DNA of 64,000 bases, from the NCBI GenBank assembly GCA_963922565.1, contig CAWUIQ010000013.1:20664-84663 (forward strand), given 5' to 3'. Shown here piece by piece: positions 51,499 through 59,890 of the stretch. Numbering within the stretch: position 1 is the first letter of the stretch; each line of letters opens with the position of its first letter. A program made the position numbers and the translations under genes. Below the pieces are notes generated by a model, which was not told the origin of the DNA, searched no databases, and saw only the letters and a program-made list of their open reading frames with translations. Origin of the DNA: JBCBKL01 sp963922565. GTDB taxonomy: Bacteria > Pseudomonadota > Alphaproteobacteria > Rhodobacterales > Rhodobacteraceae.

Positions 51499-52010
51499 TT
51501 GAAACGCCGAACTGATCATTTGGCGTGGCAACACAAGCCGAAGCCGGAGCCATGAAAGACCGCATGGCCTTCATGATCATTTGTCGATCGGCGACGTCTG
51601 TCTGCATGCTGGTCAAGGGTGCGCTCCGCAGCACATGAATTTCAGTTTCTTAGGGTTGTGCACGGAACTTCGATTCGCAAATGACGTAAAGCTGAAGAGC
51701 CGAAGGAACGCATCGATCGAACGAACTTAAACTAAAGAAAAACAAATGAGTAAGTGGTGGCCTTGAAGTATTTTGGCGGGCAGGCGGATTGGTCTGATCA
51801 CGGGCAAACACTGTCGTTCGCCCCTAACAGGCACCCATTCCGTTCTTGAGGAACAGCATGGGCTTAGTGGCAAGCTATAGTTTTGCTTGTTGTCAAACAC
51901 TGTGCAGCTCTGCGTCTTCCTTTGGCACGTCTTCATTCGTGCAAGGTTTCGTTTTGACAGTGTGGTCATTTCGCTTGAAATCGAGGCAGCGGGACCCGCT
52001 TACATCACGG

Positions 52011-52715
52011 ATGCGCTGCAACCTTTGCATACTTACTGGTGCGATTTGGCTGACCATATTCGGCGCCGCCGTTGCCGAAGAAGCGTCGTTCGAAGAGCGC
52101 GTTCGTACTTACCTTCTCGAAAATCCCGAAGTCATAGTCGAAGCCCTCAGAATTCTGTCCGAAAGGGAAGCCCGAGACGCCATCGCGGCACGTGTCGGGC
52201 AGTTTCCCGAACTCTTCTCTGACAAATCGCGCTTGGCGGAAGGCGATCCGTCCGCACCCATCCGAGTTGTTGAGTTCTTCGATTACAAGTGCCTCCCCTG
52301 TAAAGCGGTGCATCCTGACTTGGTGGCTTTCATCCAAGAGCACCCGGAGGTGCAGATCGAAATGCGCCATCTGCCGATATTGACGCCCGGGTCGGAGCGT
52401 GCGGCTCGGTTCGCGCTGGCCACAGAGTCCGTCTATGGATCACAGCAGTATCGGGCTGTTCATGACAGGCTGTGGCAGATGCGCGGGCCGCTGAACAGCG
52501 CCGGATTCCAGAAGATTGCGGAGGAACTTGAGCTCGATTTCCAGCAGATTGAACCGGAGATGGACAGCGATGCCATAGATACGCGCATCAACTTCAACCG
52601 CGATGTCGCGATCGCGCTAGAGGTTCTGGGAACACCAGCCTTTGTGACAAAAGACAGCGTCGCCTTCGGATCAACTGATGTTGAAGCGATGTCGGAGTTC
52701 TGGCTCAGTCAATAA
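52011..52715 (+). CDS. DsbA-family thiol:disulfide interchange protein
   Basis: 234 residues from ATG 52011 (MRCNLCILTGAIWLTIFGAA); an open extension to 51846 is unlikely. Sec-type signal ending near AVAEE. An N-terminal helical segment (ERVRTYLLENPEVIVEAL) precedes a thioredoxin fold with active site DYKCLPCKA, and a cis-Pro loop at LGTPAF. Periplasmic oxidoreductase like the Com1/ScsC group. The 3' end overlaps the convergent ferredoxin reductase gene by 11 bases. Confidence 0.87.
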   Translation: MRCNLCILTGAIWLTIFGAAVAEEASFEERVRTYLLENPEVIVEALRILSEREARDAIAARVGQFPELFSDKSRLAEGDPSAPIRVVEFFDYKCLPCKAVHPDLVAFIQEHPEVQIEMRHLPILTPGSERAARFALATESVYGSQQYRAVHDRLWQMRGPLNSAGFQKIAEELELDFQQIEPEMDSDAIDTRINFNRDVAIALEVLGTPAFVTKDSVAFGSTDVEAMSEFWLSQ

Positions 52716-53493
52716 AGGCCTTTTCGACCACGAAGTGTTTTGGTTCGGAGTTGGCACCTTCCTGGAGACCATGTGCCTCGCACAGCGCCATGATATCCCT
52801 GTTCAAGGCAAGGTTCCCGCAGATCATGACGCGGTCCGCGTCTGGCGACCACTTCGGCGTGCCCAACGAGGCAAATATGCGGCCATCACGGATATGGTCG
52901 CTGATACGTCCCTCGATCGCCGATGGCTCGCGGGTGGTCGTGGGATAGTAGTTCAGCTTGTCGCCCACCAGTTCGCCGATAAGCGGATCGTTGGGAAGGG
53001 CGGTGATGATATCGGCGCCATAGGCTAGCTCCGCTTTCGTTCGGCAGGTATGGGCGACAATGACCGCGTCGTAGCTTTCCCACGTTTCGGGATCGCGCAG
53101 GAGCGACGCAAAGGGCGCAATCCCCGTGCCCGTACAGATCATCCAAAGGCGCTTGCCCGGCAACAGGGCATCGAGAACGAGGGTGCCGACTGGTTTGGGC
53201 CTTAGGACGATCTGGTCTCCCGGTTCGATCCTCTGCAACCGTGAGGTCAAAGGCCCGTTTGGTACCTTGATCGAATAGAATTCCAACTCATCGTCCCAGG
53301 ACGGGGAGGCGATCGAGTAGGCCCGCAAAAGCGGTTTGCCTTCATCCGTCGGAAGGCCAAGCATCACGAACTCGCCGGACCGAAACCGCAAGGACTGGGG
53401 GCGTGAGACTCGGAACGAAAAGAGCGTTTCGGTCCTGTGTTTTACCGAGGTGACGGTCTGCATGTTCGGCATAACTTTGGCTGGAGCGTTCAT
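52705..53493 (-). CDS. fpr: Ferredoxin-NADP(+) reductase
   Basis: 262 residues, of the bacterial Fpr subclass. FAD site RAYSIASP, NADP site CTGTGIAPFASLLRD, C-terminal FVVEKAFID as in alphaproteobacterial Fpr. It transfers electrons between NADPH and ferredoxin. It begins directly after the ferredoxin stop codon, so the two form an operon. Confidence 0.92.
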   Translation of the reverse strand: MNAPAKVMPNMQTVTSVKHRTETLFSFRVSRPQSLRFRSGEFVMLGLPTDEGKPLLRAYSIASPSWDDELEFYSIKVPNGPLTSRLQRIEPGDQIVLRPKPVGTLVLDALLPGKRLWMICTGTGIAPFASLLRDPETWESYDAVIVAHTCRTKAELAYGADIITALPNDPLIGELVGDKLNYYPTTTREPSAIEGRISDHIRDGRIFASLGTPKWSPDADRVMICGNLALNRDIMALCEAHGLQEGANSEPKHFVVEKAFID

Positions 53494-53835
53494 TTACGCG
53501 GCTTCCGCTGCCGGTTTGTCTGTGAAATGAGTCTCCAATTTTCCGTCGACCCCGTCCATGTCGTCGGCGGTCGGCAGTGGCTCTTTCGCCTCCAGAATGA
53601 CGGGCCAGAGTTCCGAGTACTTGCGATTGAATTCGACCCAGCTGCCCATGCCCTCATCTGTGTCGGGACGGATTGCGTCGGCGGGGCACTCGGGTTCGCA
53701 GACTCCGCAGTCGATGCATTCGTCCGGGTGGATCACCAGCATATTCTCGCCCTCATAGAAGCAGTCCACAGGGCAGACCGAGACGCAGTCGGTGTATTTG
53801 CATGCGATGCAATTGTCGGTGACGACGAAAGTCAT
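53494..53835 (-). CDS. fdxA: Seven-iron ferredoxin (FdxA-type)
   Basis: 113 residues from ATG 53835 (MTFVVTDNCIACKYTDC). Cysteine pattern CIACKYTDCVSVCPVDC and CIDCGVCEPECP predicts one [3Fe-4S] and one [4Fe-4S] cluster. A C-terminal extension of ~50 residues is typical for alphaproteobacterial FdxA. Partner of the reductase directly downstream, and divergent from the flavoprotein operon at 53947, for which it may provide or accept electrons. Confidence 0.92.
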   Translation of the reverse strand: MTFVVTDNCIACKYTDCVSVCPVDCFYEGENMLVIHPDECIDCGVCEPECPADAIRPDTDEGMGSWVEFNRKYSELWPVILEAKEPLPTADDMDGVDGKLETHFTDKPAAEAA

Positions 53836-53946
53836 GGGCACGAATCCCTCTTCGATTGCGGCGGACATTGCCGCGCCGCAGCGGCGGTGTCCGTCAACTA
53901 ATTGCTATTGAGCAGGGCACCCATTTGTCAGTTTGGCATCAACAAA

Positions 53947-54240
53947 ATGGAGCCAAAGATGATCGATAGCCTTGCCGCGAGCGACGACTGTCAACACCTG
54001 ACGGTCACCTGGGAAAGCGGAGAAGAGACCGTCTTTTCGGCGGAATACCTGCGCCGCGAAGCGAGGGATGCCTGGTCTGTTCGTGAGCGTCTCGACCATG
54101 GCGAGGTAACCGTGCTTCCTGGGATCAGGATCACAGGACTCACCCAGATCGGTAATGGTGTGAACGTCCATTTCTCGGATGGGCATGAAAAAGCGATCTA
54201 TCCCTTTCCCTACCTTCGCGAACTTTCTGACCGGCTTTGA
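53947..54240 (+). CDS. DUF971 family protein
   Basis: 97 residues from ATG 53947 (or 93 from ATG 53959). LTVTWESGEETVFSAEYLRR and GNGVNVHFSDGHEKAIYPFP match the DUF971 / gamma-butyrobetaine-hydroxylase N-terminal-like domain, which includes proteins linked to iron-sulfur handling. It lies 63 bp before the AprA-like gene and next to a ferredoxin gene, so a role in Fe-S assembly is a reasonable but unproven idea. Confidence 0.8.
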   Translation: MEPKMIDSLAASDDCQHLTVTWESGEETVFSAEYLRREARDAWSVRERLDHGEVTVLPGIRITGLTQIGNGVNVHFSDGHEKAIYPFPYLRELSDRL

Positions 54241-54303
54241 CAACAAATTGACATTCCGGTGCTGCGCCGCAGCGCACACTGCCTGAAATGCCGGGAGCGC
54301 TAG

Positions 54304-56049
54304 ATGGACGAGATATTGGATGGACTGACGCAGATTGATTGCGACATCCTGATTATTGGTGGTGGAACTGCCGGGCCGATGGCGGCGCTCAAGGCCAAAC
54401 GCAAGAACCCCGACGCAAACGTGGTGCTGCTGGACAAAGCAAATGTGAAGCGCTCCGGCGCGATCTCGATGGGCATGGACGGGCTCAATAACTCGGTCAT
54501 ACCCGGCTATGCCACCCCCGAACAGTACACCAAGGAGATCACGATCGCGAACGATGGCATTTGCGATCAGGCAGCCGTCTACCGGTACGCGCAGGAATGC
54601 TACGGCATCATCCAGGAACTCGACAGCTTTGGGATCCGTTTTCAGAAGGACCAGAACGGCGAGTTCGATGTGAAGAAAGTCCATCACATCGGTACGTATG
54701 TTTTGCCGATGCCGAATGGCGACACCGTGAAGAAGGCGCTCTATCGTCAGCTTCGCAAGGCACGGATCAACATCATCAATCGCTTCATGGCGACACGGCT
54801 TTTGACAGGTGAGGGACGCGTCGCGGGTGCGATTTGCGTCAACACCCGTTCAGCCGAGTTTCTTGTCGTGCGCGCCAAAGCGGTGATTATGGGGCTGGGG
54901 GCGGCTGGTCGTCTCGGACTGCCGACATCGGGCTATCTCTATGGCACCTACGAGAATGCGTCGAACTCGGGCGAAGGCTATGCGATGGCCTACCATGCTG
55001 GCGCGGGCCTCGCAAACCTCGAATGTTATCAGATCAACCCGCTGATCAAGGATTACAACGGCCCGGCCTGCGCTTACGTCGCAGGCCCGATGGGCGGCTA
55101 CACGGCCAACGCTTCGGGTGAGCGCTTCATCGAATGCGATTATTGGTCAGGTCAGATGATGCAGGAGTTCTACGATGAGCTTCAGGGTGGCAAGGGGCCG
55201 GTTTATCTGAAGCTCAATCACCTTGCCGAAGAGACAATCGCAGAGATCGAGCGTGTGTTACATATTGTCGAGCGCCCGACGCGCGGACATTTCCACGAAG
55301 GGCGCGGCACTGATTATCGCAAGCAGATGATCGAGATGCACATCTCGGAAATCGGTTTTTGTTCAGGTCACTCAGCCTCTGGTGTCTTTGTCGATGAATA
55401 TGCCCGCACAACTATTCCTGGCCTCTACGCCGCTGGTGATATGGCGAATGTGCCGCATAATTATATGCTGGGTGCCTTCACCAATGGCGCCTTTGCCGGG
55501 TTGGACGCCGCCGACTTTATCGCCGACGTTGATCATGCTGACTTTGACATGGGCGAGGTTGACGCCGAACGCACCCGCGTGATGGCGCCGACCAAGCGAG
55601 ATGACGGCATTCCGCCCAACCAGATCGAGTACAAGACCCGACGGCTGGTGAACGACTATCTGCAACCGCCGAAAGTCACCGCGAAGATGGAGCTTGCCCA
55701 GAGACGTTTCGAAGAAGTCCGCGAGGACATGGAGCAAGGCATATACGTCCGCGACGCGCATGAGTTAATGCGGGCGATGGAGGCCTCGACCATCCTCGAT
55801 TGTGCTGAGATGGCCGCCGCCGCGTCGATGTATCGGACGGAAAGCCGCTGGGGTCTTTACCACAACCGTGTCGAGTACGAGCGCGATGATGAGAACTGGT
55901 TCTGCCACACGATCCTGACCAAAGGCGAAGACGGCAAGCCTGCGCACAGAAAGCAGGACGTGAAACCCTACATTGTTGAAATCGCTGACGATGAGAAAGA
56001 CGCCTACTACAAGCAGCGCGTTGGAGCGTCTTCGGTCGCTGCGGAGTAA
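54304..56049 (+). CDS. AprA-like FAD-dependent oxidoreductase (fumarate reductase/APS reductase superfamily)
   Basis: 581 residues. FAD motif CDILIIGGGTAGPMAALKA at the N-terminus, then LLDKANVKRSGAISMGMDGL, GGYTANASGERFIE, GFCSGHSASGVFVDEY and GLYAAGDMANV. The layout resembles adenylylsulfate reductase AprA more than succinate dehydrogenase, though shorter than AprA (~620-660). No signal peptide, so it acts in the cytoplasm. Immediately followed by a two-cluster ferredoxin, as AprA pairs with AprB, but no sat, qmo or dsr genes are near. The substrate is unknown; a sulfur compound brought in by the downstream importer is a good candidate. Confidence 0.8.
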   Translation: MDEILDGLTQIDCDILIIGGGTAGPMAALKAKRKNPDANVVLLDKANVKRSGAISMGMDGLNNSVIPGYATPEQYTKEITIANDGICDQAAVYRYAQECYGIIQELDSFGIRFQKDQNGEFDVKKVHHIGTYVLPMPNGDTVKKALYRQLRKARINIINRFMATRLLTGEGRVAGAICVNTRSAEFLVVRAKAVIMGLGAAGRLGLPTSGYLYGTYENASNSGEGYAMAYHAGAGLANLECYQINPLIKDYNGPACAYVAGPMGGYTANASGERFIECDYWSGQMMQEFYDELQGGKGPVYLKLNHLAEETIAEIERVLHIVERPTRGHFHEGRGTDYRKQMIEMHISEIGFCSGHSASGVFVDEYARTTIPGLYAAGDMANVPHNYMLGAFTNGAFAGLDAADFIADVDHADFDMGEVDAERTRVMAPTKRDDGIPPNQIEYKTRRLVNDYLQPPKVTAKMELAQRRFEEVREDMEQGIYVRDAHELMRAMEASTILDCAEMAAAASMYRTESRWGLYHNRVEYERDDENWFCHTILTKGEDGKPAHRKQDVKPYIVEIADDEKDAYYKQRVGASSVAAE

Positions 56050-56054
56050 CGAAC

Positions 56055-56297
56055 ATGCCTTTTGCTCAAACTGCAACAACTGTCCCTGTCGTCGTCGATG
56101 ACGACCTTTGTATTGCTGACAAGGGCTGTACCGTTTGCGTCGATGTCTGCCCGCTGGATGTGCTGCGGATCGTCGAAAAGGACGACGGCAAAAAGACGGC
56201 TTACATGAAATACGACGAATGCTGGTACTGCATGCCGTGCGAGGCCGACTGCCCGACGGGTGCGGTCACCGTCAACCTTCCATTCTTGCTGAAGTGA
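56055..56297 (+). CDS. AprB-like two-[4Fe-4S] ferredoxin
   Basis: 80 residues. Cysteines in CIADKGCTVCVDVCPLDVL and CWYCMPCEADCPTGAV give two cluster sites in the AprB arrangement (with the insert before CTVC and WYC). It lacks the C-terminal tail of true AprB (~150 residues). It starts five bases after the flavoprotein stop, and so is presumably its electron-transfer subunit. Confidence 0.87.
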   Translation: MPFAQTATTVPVVVDDDLCIADKGCTVCVDVCPLDVLRIVEKDDGKKTAYMKYDECWYCMPCEADCPTGAVTVNLPFLLK

Positions 56298-57253
56298 TCG
56301 CCTTGGACCTTTTCGAAGATTTTGACGATATTGCTGATCTGGCCGAGGGATTGAACGACCCGTCAGCCGGGGCGCGGATCATGGCGGTGATCGAATTGGC
56401 AGATAACGCTGACCCGGCCGCCATTCCGTTTCTGGCGAAAGCCATCACCGATCAAGATCCGGGCGTCCGCAAGCAGGCTGCTCAGGCTTTGACGGACTTC
56501 GATGGCCCTGAAACAGCTGCAGCCCTGGTTGGTGCCCTGGAAGATAGCGATTCTGCAGTGATCGAAGCCGCCGCAATCAGCCTCACCGAGTTGAAAGACC
56601 CTGCTGCAGGCGACGCGATCCTGCCGCATCTGGACACTGCAAACGAGGTTAAGCTGACGGCGCTGCTTGCGGGCATCAAGGAATTGCGTCGCCCCGAGGC
56701 GATGGGCCCCGCGATTGCAGCATTGGGCCACGGATCTCCGGCGGTGCGTATCCAGGCGGTCGGAGTGATCGGCTGGCTGCAGGACGAAACCGCATTGCCG
56801 GCTTTGCGTGAGGCTGCGAAGGACGCGGATGTGAAAGTGCGGCGTACCGCACTGTCGGCGCTGGGCTTCTCCAAATCGGAGCACGCCGAAACCACGCTGA
56901 TCAACGGATTGTCAGACGCAGAATGGCTTGCCCGCGAAGCGGCTGCCGAGACGCTGGCCAAGACGGGGGGTGCCCGGTGCATCGCGGCATTGCGCGGCAT
57001 TCTGGATGACGAATACTGGCAGGTTCGGGTAAAAGCCGTGCGCTCGCTCGGCAAACTGGGTGCGACCGATGCCGCGATGGAAATCGCGCCGATGATGGAT
57101 ATTCCCGTGCCGAACCTGCGCAAGGAATGTGCCGCGACGCTTGGCGAATTGGCGGTACCGGAAACGGCGCCTTTCCTCGAAAAATACGCCGATGATTCCG
57201 ACCCGGATGTTCGAAAAAACGTTCGCTGGGCGCTGGAGAAGATGGCGGCCTGA
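56294..57253 (+). CDS. HEAT-repeat protein
   Basis: About 319 residues from GTG 56294, overlapping the ferredoxin stop as GTGA; the open frame upstream is antisense-like over the ferredoxin. At least eight HEAT/PBS-lyase-like repeats (for example DPGVRKQAAQALTDF, DADVKVRRTALSALGF, DDEYWQVRVKAVRSLGKLG). No catalytic motif. Such solenoids act as scaffolds or chaperones; here probably for the flavoprotein-ferredoxin complex. A hairpin follows (57292-57316). Confidence 0.88.
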   Translation: MIALDLFEDFDDIADLAEGLNDPSAGARIMAVIELADNADPAAIPFLAKAITDQDPGVRKQAAQALTDFDGPETAAALVGALEDSDSAVIEAAAISLTELKDPAAGDAILPHLDTANEVKLTALLAGIKELRRPEAMGPAIAALGHGSPAVRIQAVGVIGWLQDETALPALREAAKDADVKVRRTALSALGFSKSEHAETTLINGLSDAEWLAREAAAETLAKTGGARCIAALRGILDDEYWQVRVKAVRSLGKLGATDAAMEIAPMMDIPVPNLRKECAATLGELAVPETAPFLEKYADDSDPDVRKNVRWALEKMAA

Positions 57254-57291
57254 CGGGCATTTCGTCGGGCTGAAAATGATAGATTGCTATA

Positions 57292-57316
57292 CCTCCGGAG
57301 CGAAGGCTTCCGGGGG
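57292..57316 (+). terminator. Hairpin after the HEAT-repeat gene
   Basis: CCTCCGGA and TCCGGGGG pair over 8 bp with one wobble pair and a 9-base loop, 38 bp after the HEAT stop. No strong T-run. It probably separates the enzyme genes from the importer genes or attenuates transcription between them. Confidence 0.45.
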
Positions 57317-57334
57317 TGCTTCTGTCGTAAAGAA

Positions 57335-57352
57335 ATCATATAAACATATGAT
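57335..57352. promoter_or_regulatory. AT-rich inverted repeat ahead of the importer operon
   Basis: ATCATAT-AAAC-ATATGAT is a perfect 7-bp dyad in an unusually A/T-rich island (about 57330-57375) within a G/C-rich genome, ~210 bp before the binding-protein start at 57563. Candidate operator within a promoter; it could be the site of the Crp/FNR-like regulator at the end of this operon, but does not match the classic TTGAT-N4-ATCAA box. The rest of the 309-bp gap shows nothing else supportable. Confidence 0.4.
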
Positions 57353-57562
57353 ATTAATGAATTTTATTCTCATGCGATTCGGTTTGAGACCCGTGCGAAA
57401 GGTGTCTCTTTTGCCCCCAATTGCATCGATTTGCGCAACAATTTCGGGCAACCGGCCAAAAGTCTTCCAAATGATCTGAAATTCCGCGGGCGCGGTTTTG
57501 TGGATCGGCGGATCGAGCGGAAACTACCCCTAATGAAAACACGCACTCAACAGGGGATAGCC

Positions 57563-58933
57563 ATGAAACATCTTACCAAAAGCGCGTTCCTGGCAGCGGC
57601 ACTCCTGCCGTTCGCTGGGATGGCATCAGCAGAGAAAATCAGCATTGCCATTGGTCACCAGTCGATGTGCACCGACACCTATACGGCGGGTATCGTCGTC
57701 AAGGAACTCGGCCTTCTTGAGAAGTATCTGCCGACGGAAGGCAAATATGCCGACGCAGACTACGATGTCAGCTGGGCCGATTACTCCTCGGGTGGACCGA
57801 TCACAAACCAGATGCTGGCCAACAAGCTGAACTTCGGCGTGATGGGTGACTATCCCCTCATCGTCAATGGTGCAAAATTTCAGGAAACCGAGAGCCTGCG
57901 TACACTCTATGTCGCGGGGACGGGGTACAATCTGAAAGGGTCTGGCAACGCGATCGTCGTGCCGGTCGACAGCGACATGTACTCGATCACTGATCTGGTT
58001 GGCAAAGAGGTCTCAACACCGGTCGGATCCGCGGCCTGGGGCATGCTGCTCAAGGCAATGCAGGACAACAACATTCCGACGTCCGAGTATGTGCTGAAAA
58101 ACCAGAGCCCCGCAGTGGGTGCCGCCAATATTGCGGCGGGCAAGATCGACGCGCACAGCGACTTCTGCCCGTGGTCCGAGATAATGGAATTCCGCGGCAC
58201 GGGGCGGAAGATCTACGATGGCTCGGAAACCGGGGTTCCATATCTGCACGGTGTCGTCGTGCGTGAGGACTTTGCGGAGGAATATCCTGAAGTTGTCGAG
58301 GCTTTCATCAAGGCGGTGTGGGAGGCTGGCGAGTGGATCAGGTCCGACCCGATGCAGGCCGTTTCGCTGATGGAAGGTTGGACGGGTGTCGAGAAAGAGG
58401 TTCTGTATCTTTATTTCTCGGAGGGTGGCCACCTGACGCTCGAGCCGTCGATCAAGACCGAATGGGTGGACGCGCTGAAATTTAACCACGGCGTTCTGGT
58501 CAAGGAAAAGGCGATCCCGCCGCTCGATTTCGAGGCCTGGATCACCGAGGATTACATACGCAGCGCTTATGCTGACCTTGGTGTTGACTACGAAGCCGAC
58601 AAGGCAACCGTCGTCGATCCCGTCGAAGCGAACAAAGGCCTGCCGATGGAAATCTGGCATGCCCGTGACGGTGTGTCGTCCTATCCGACGCTGCCTGACT
58701 TCCTGACGGCCGTCGCTGCGATGCAGGGCACAGGTGCGAAGCTCAACGCGACATACGTGTATGACGTCGAAACCGGCCTGAAACTCTTCGGCAAAACGGC
58801 GTTCTGGGTGAAGGCGGGGAGCGATTACGCGACTTTCCTCAGAAAAGGCGAGGCCGAGGACTTTGCAGCGGCGAATGGAGGCTCACTCGTGACCTTCGAC
58901 GAGGCAATCGCCGACTTCATCACCGAAGGCTGA
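57563..58933 (+). CDS. ABC transporter substrate-binding protein (Nrt/Ssu/Tau type)
   Basis: 456 residues from ATG 57563 (MKHLTKSAFLAAALLPFAGM), with GGGGAT upstream; Sec signal ending ASAEK. NMT1/SsuA-type fold (NQMLANKLNFGVMGDYPLIV; CPWSEIMEF). Contains an odd Cys pair (MCTDTY; DFCPWS) that may lie near the ligand. A strong hairpin follows the stop. The ligand is not known; an organosulfur or small anionic compound would suit the AprA-like enzyme upstream. Confidence 0.85.
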   Translation: MKHLTKSAFLAAALLPFAGMASAEKISIAIGHQSMCTDTYTAGIVVKELGLLEKYLPTEGKYADADYDVSWADYSSGGPITNQMLANKLNFGVMGDYPLIVNGAKFQETESLRTLYVAGTGYNLKGSGNAIVVPVDSDMYSITDLVGKEVSTPVGSAAWGMLLKAMQDNNIPTSEYVLKNQSPAVGAANIAAGKIDAHSDFCPWSEIMEFRGTGRKIYDGSETGVPYLHGVVVREDFAEEYPEVVEAFIKAVWEAGEWIRSDPMQAVSLMEGWTGVEKEVLYLYFSEGGHLTLEPSIKTEWVDALKFNHGVLVKEKAIPPLDFEAWITEDYIRSAYADLGVDYEADKATVVDPVEANKGLPMEIWHARDGVSSYPTLPDFLTAVAAMQGTGAKLNATYVYDVETGLKLFGKTAFWVKAGSDYATFLRKGEAEDFAAANGGSLVTFDEAIADFITEG

Positions 58934-58952
58934 GCAAAACCTGATCCGAACG

Positions 58953-58979
58953 CCCGGGACCTCTTTCGCAGGCCCCGGG
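58953..58979 (+). terminator. Intercistronic hairpin after the binding-protein gene
   Basis: CCCGGG-A-CC and GG-C-CCCGGG fold into a long G/C-rich stem with a nine-base loop, between the binding-protein stop (58933) and the permease start (59006). No T-run. Same position as the hairpins in the nrt and PotABCD-like operons. Confidence 0.55.
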
Positions 58980-59005
58980 GTCACTACACGATCCGGGGAC
59001 GATCC

Positions 59006-59890
59006 ATGGAAACCGCACTGAAAACCAAGGAGCCGGACAAGTTAGAAAAGCCGGAGCCGCCCTTCACGCCAATGTCGGGCGCCGATCTTGTGCCGATATC
59101 CCGGCTTCCATCGATCACCCGGCAGCATCTGAATAGTGCAGGGATCGTCGCTCTGTCGCTGACGATTGGCGTACTGCTCTGGCACTTTGCGACGGCGATC
59201 AACCTCGACCTCTACATCAATTTCGAAAACGTGCCGTCGCCTCTCAGGGTCTTCACGGCATTTGTCGCGCACATCCAGACAGAAATTTTCTGGACGCATA
59301 TTGGTGTCTCGATGCGGCGTATTCTGATCAGCTACTCGTTCGCGGTGGTCCTCGGCATCGGCATCGGCCTTATCATGGGCCGCTCGCGCATCGCGCGCGC
59401 GTTCATCATGCCATACATCGAAGTGGTCCGACCGATCCCGGCGGTCGCATGGATTCCATTGGCGATCCTGATGTGGCCAACGGAAGAAAGCTCGATCATC
59501 TACATCACGTTCCTCGGCGCACTTTTCCCCATTGTTCTCAACACATTGCACGGGGTTGAGCAAACGCCTGAAGTGCTGGTCCGCGCTGTCCAATCCCTCG
59601 GCGCGTCTCGATGGGCGGTCTTTCGGCATGTGGTGATCCCGGCGGCTCTCCCCTCCATTGCGGCCGGGCTTGCGATCGGTATGGGTGTCAGCTGGTTTTC
59701 GTTGCTGGCGGGCGAGATCATCTCCGGGCAATACGGCATCGGTTACTTTACGTGGGATGCATACAGCCTGATCAACTATCAGGACATTGTCGTTGGCATG
59801 CTGGTGATCGGCTTTCTCGGCACCGCGTCGACCGCTGCCGTCAAGGCGATCACCCGACCCATGCTGAAATGGCAGGAAAGGACCCGCTGA
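59006..59890 (+). CDS. ABC transporter permease (Ssu/Tau type)
   Basis: 294 residues with a ~50-residue cytoplasmic N-terminus (KTKEPDKLEKPEPPFTPMSG), then about six spans and the loop EVLVRAVQSLGASRWAVFRH that contacts the ATPase. It shares one base with the next start (TGATG). Confidence 0.9.
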   Translation: METALKTKEPDKLEKPEPPFTPMSGADLVPISRLPSITRQHLNSAGIVALSLTIGVLLWHFATAINLDLYINFENVPSPLRVFTAFVAHIQTEIFWTHIGVSMRRILISYSFAVVLGIGIGLIMGRSRIARAFIMPYIEVVRPIPAVAWIPLAILMWPTEESSIIYITFLGALFPIVLNTLHGVEQTPEVLVRAVQSLGASRWAVFRHVVIPAALPSIAAGLAIGMGVSWFSLLAGEIISGQYGIGYFTWDAYSLINYQDIVVGMLVIGFLGTASTAAVKAITRPMLKWQERTR

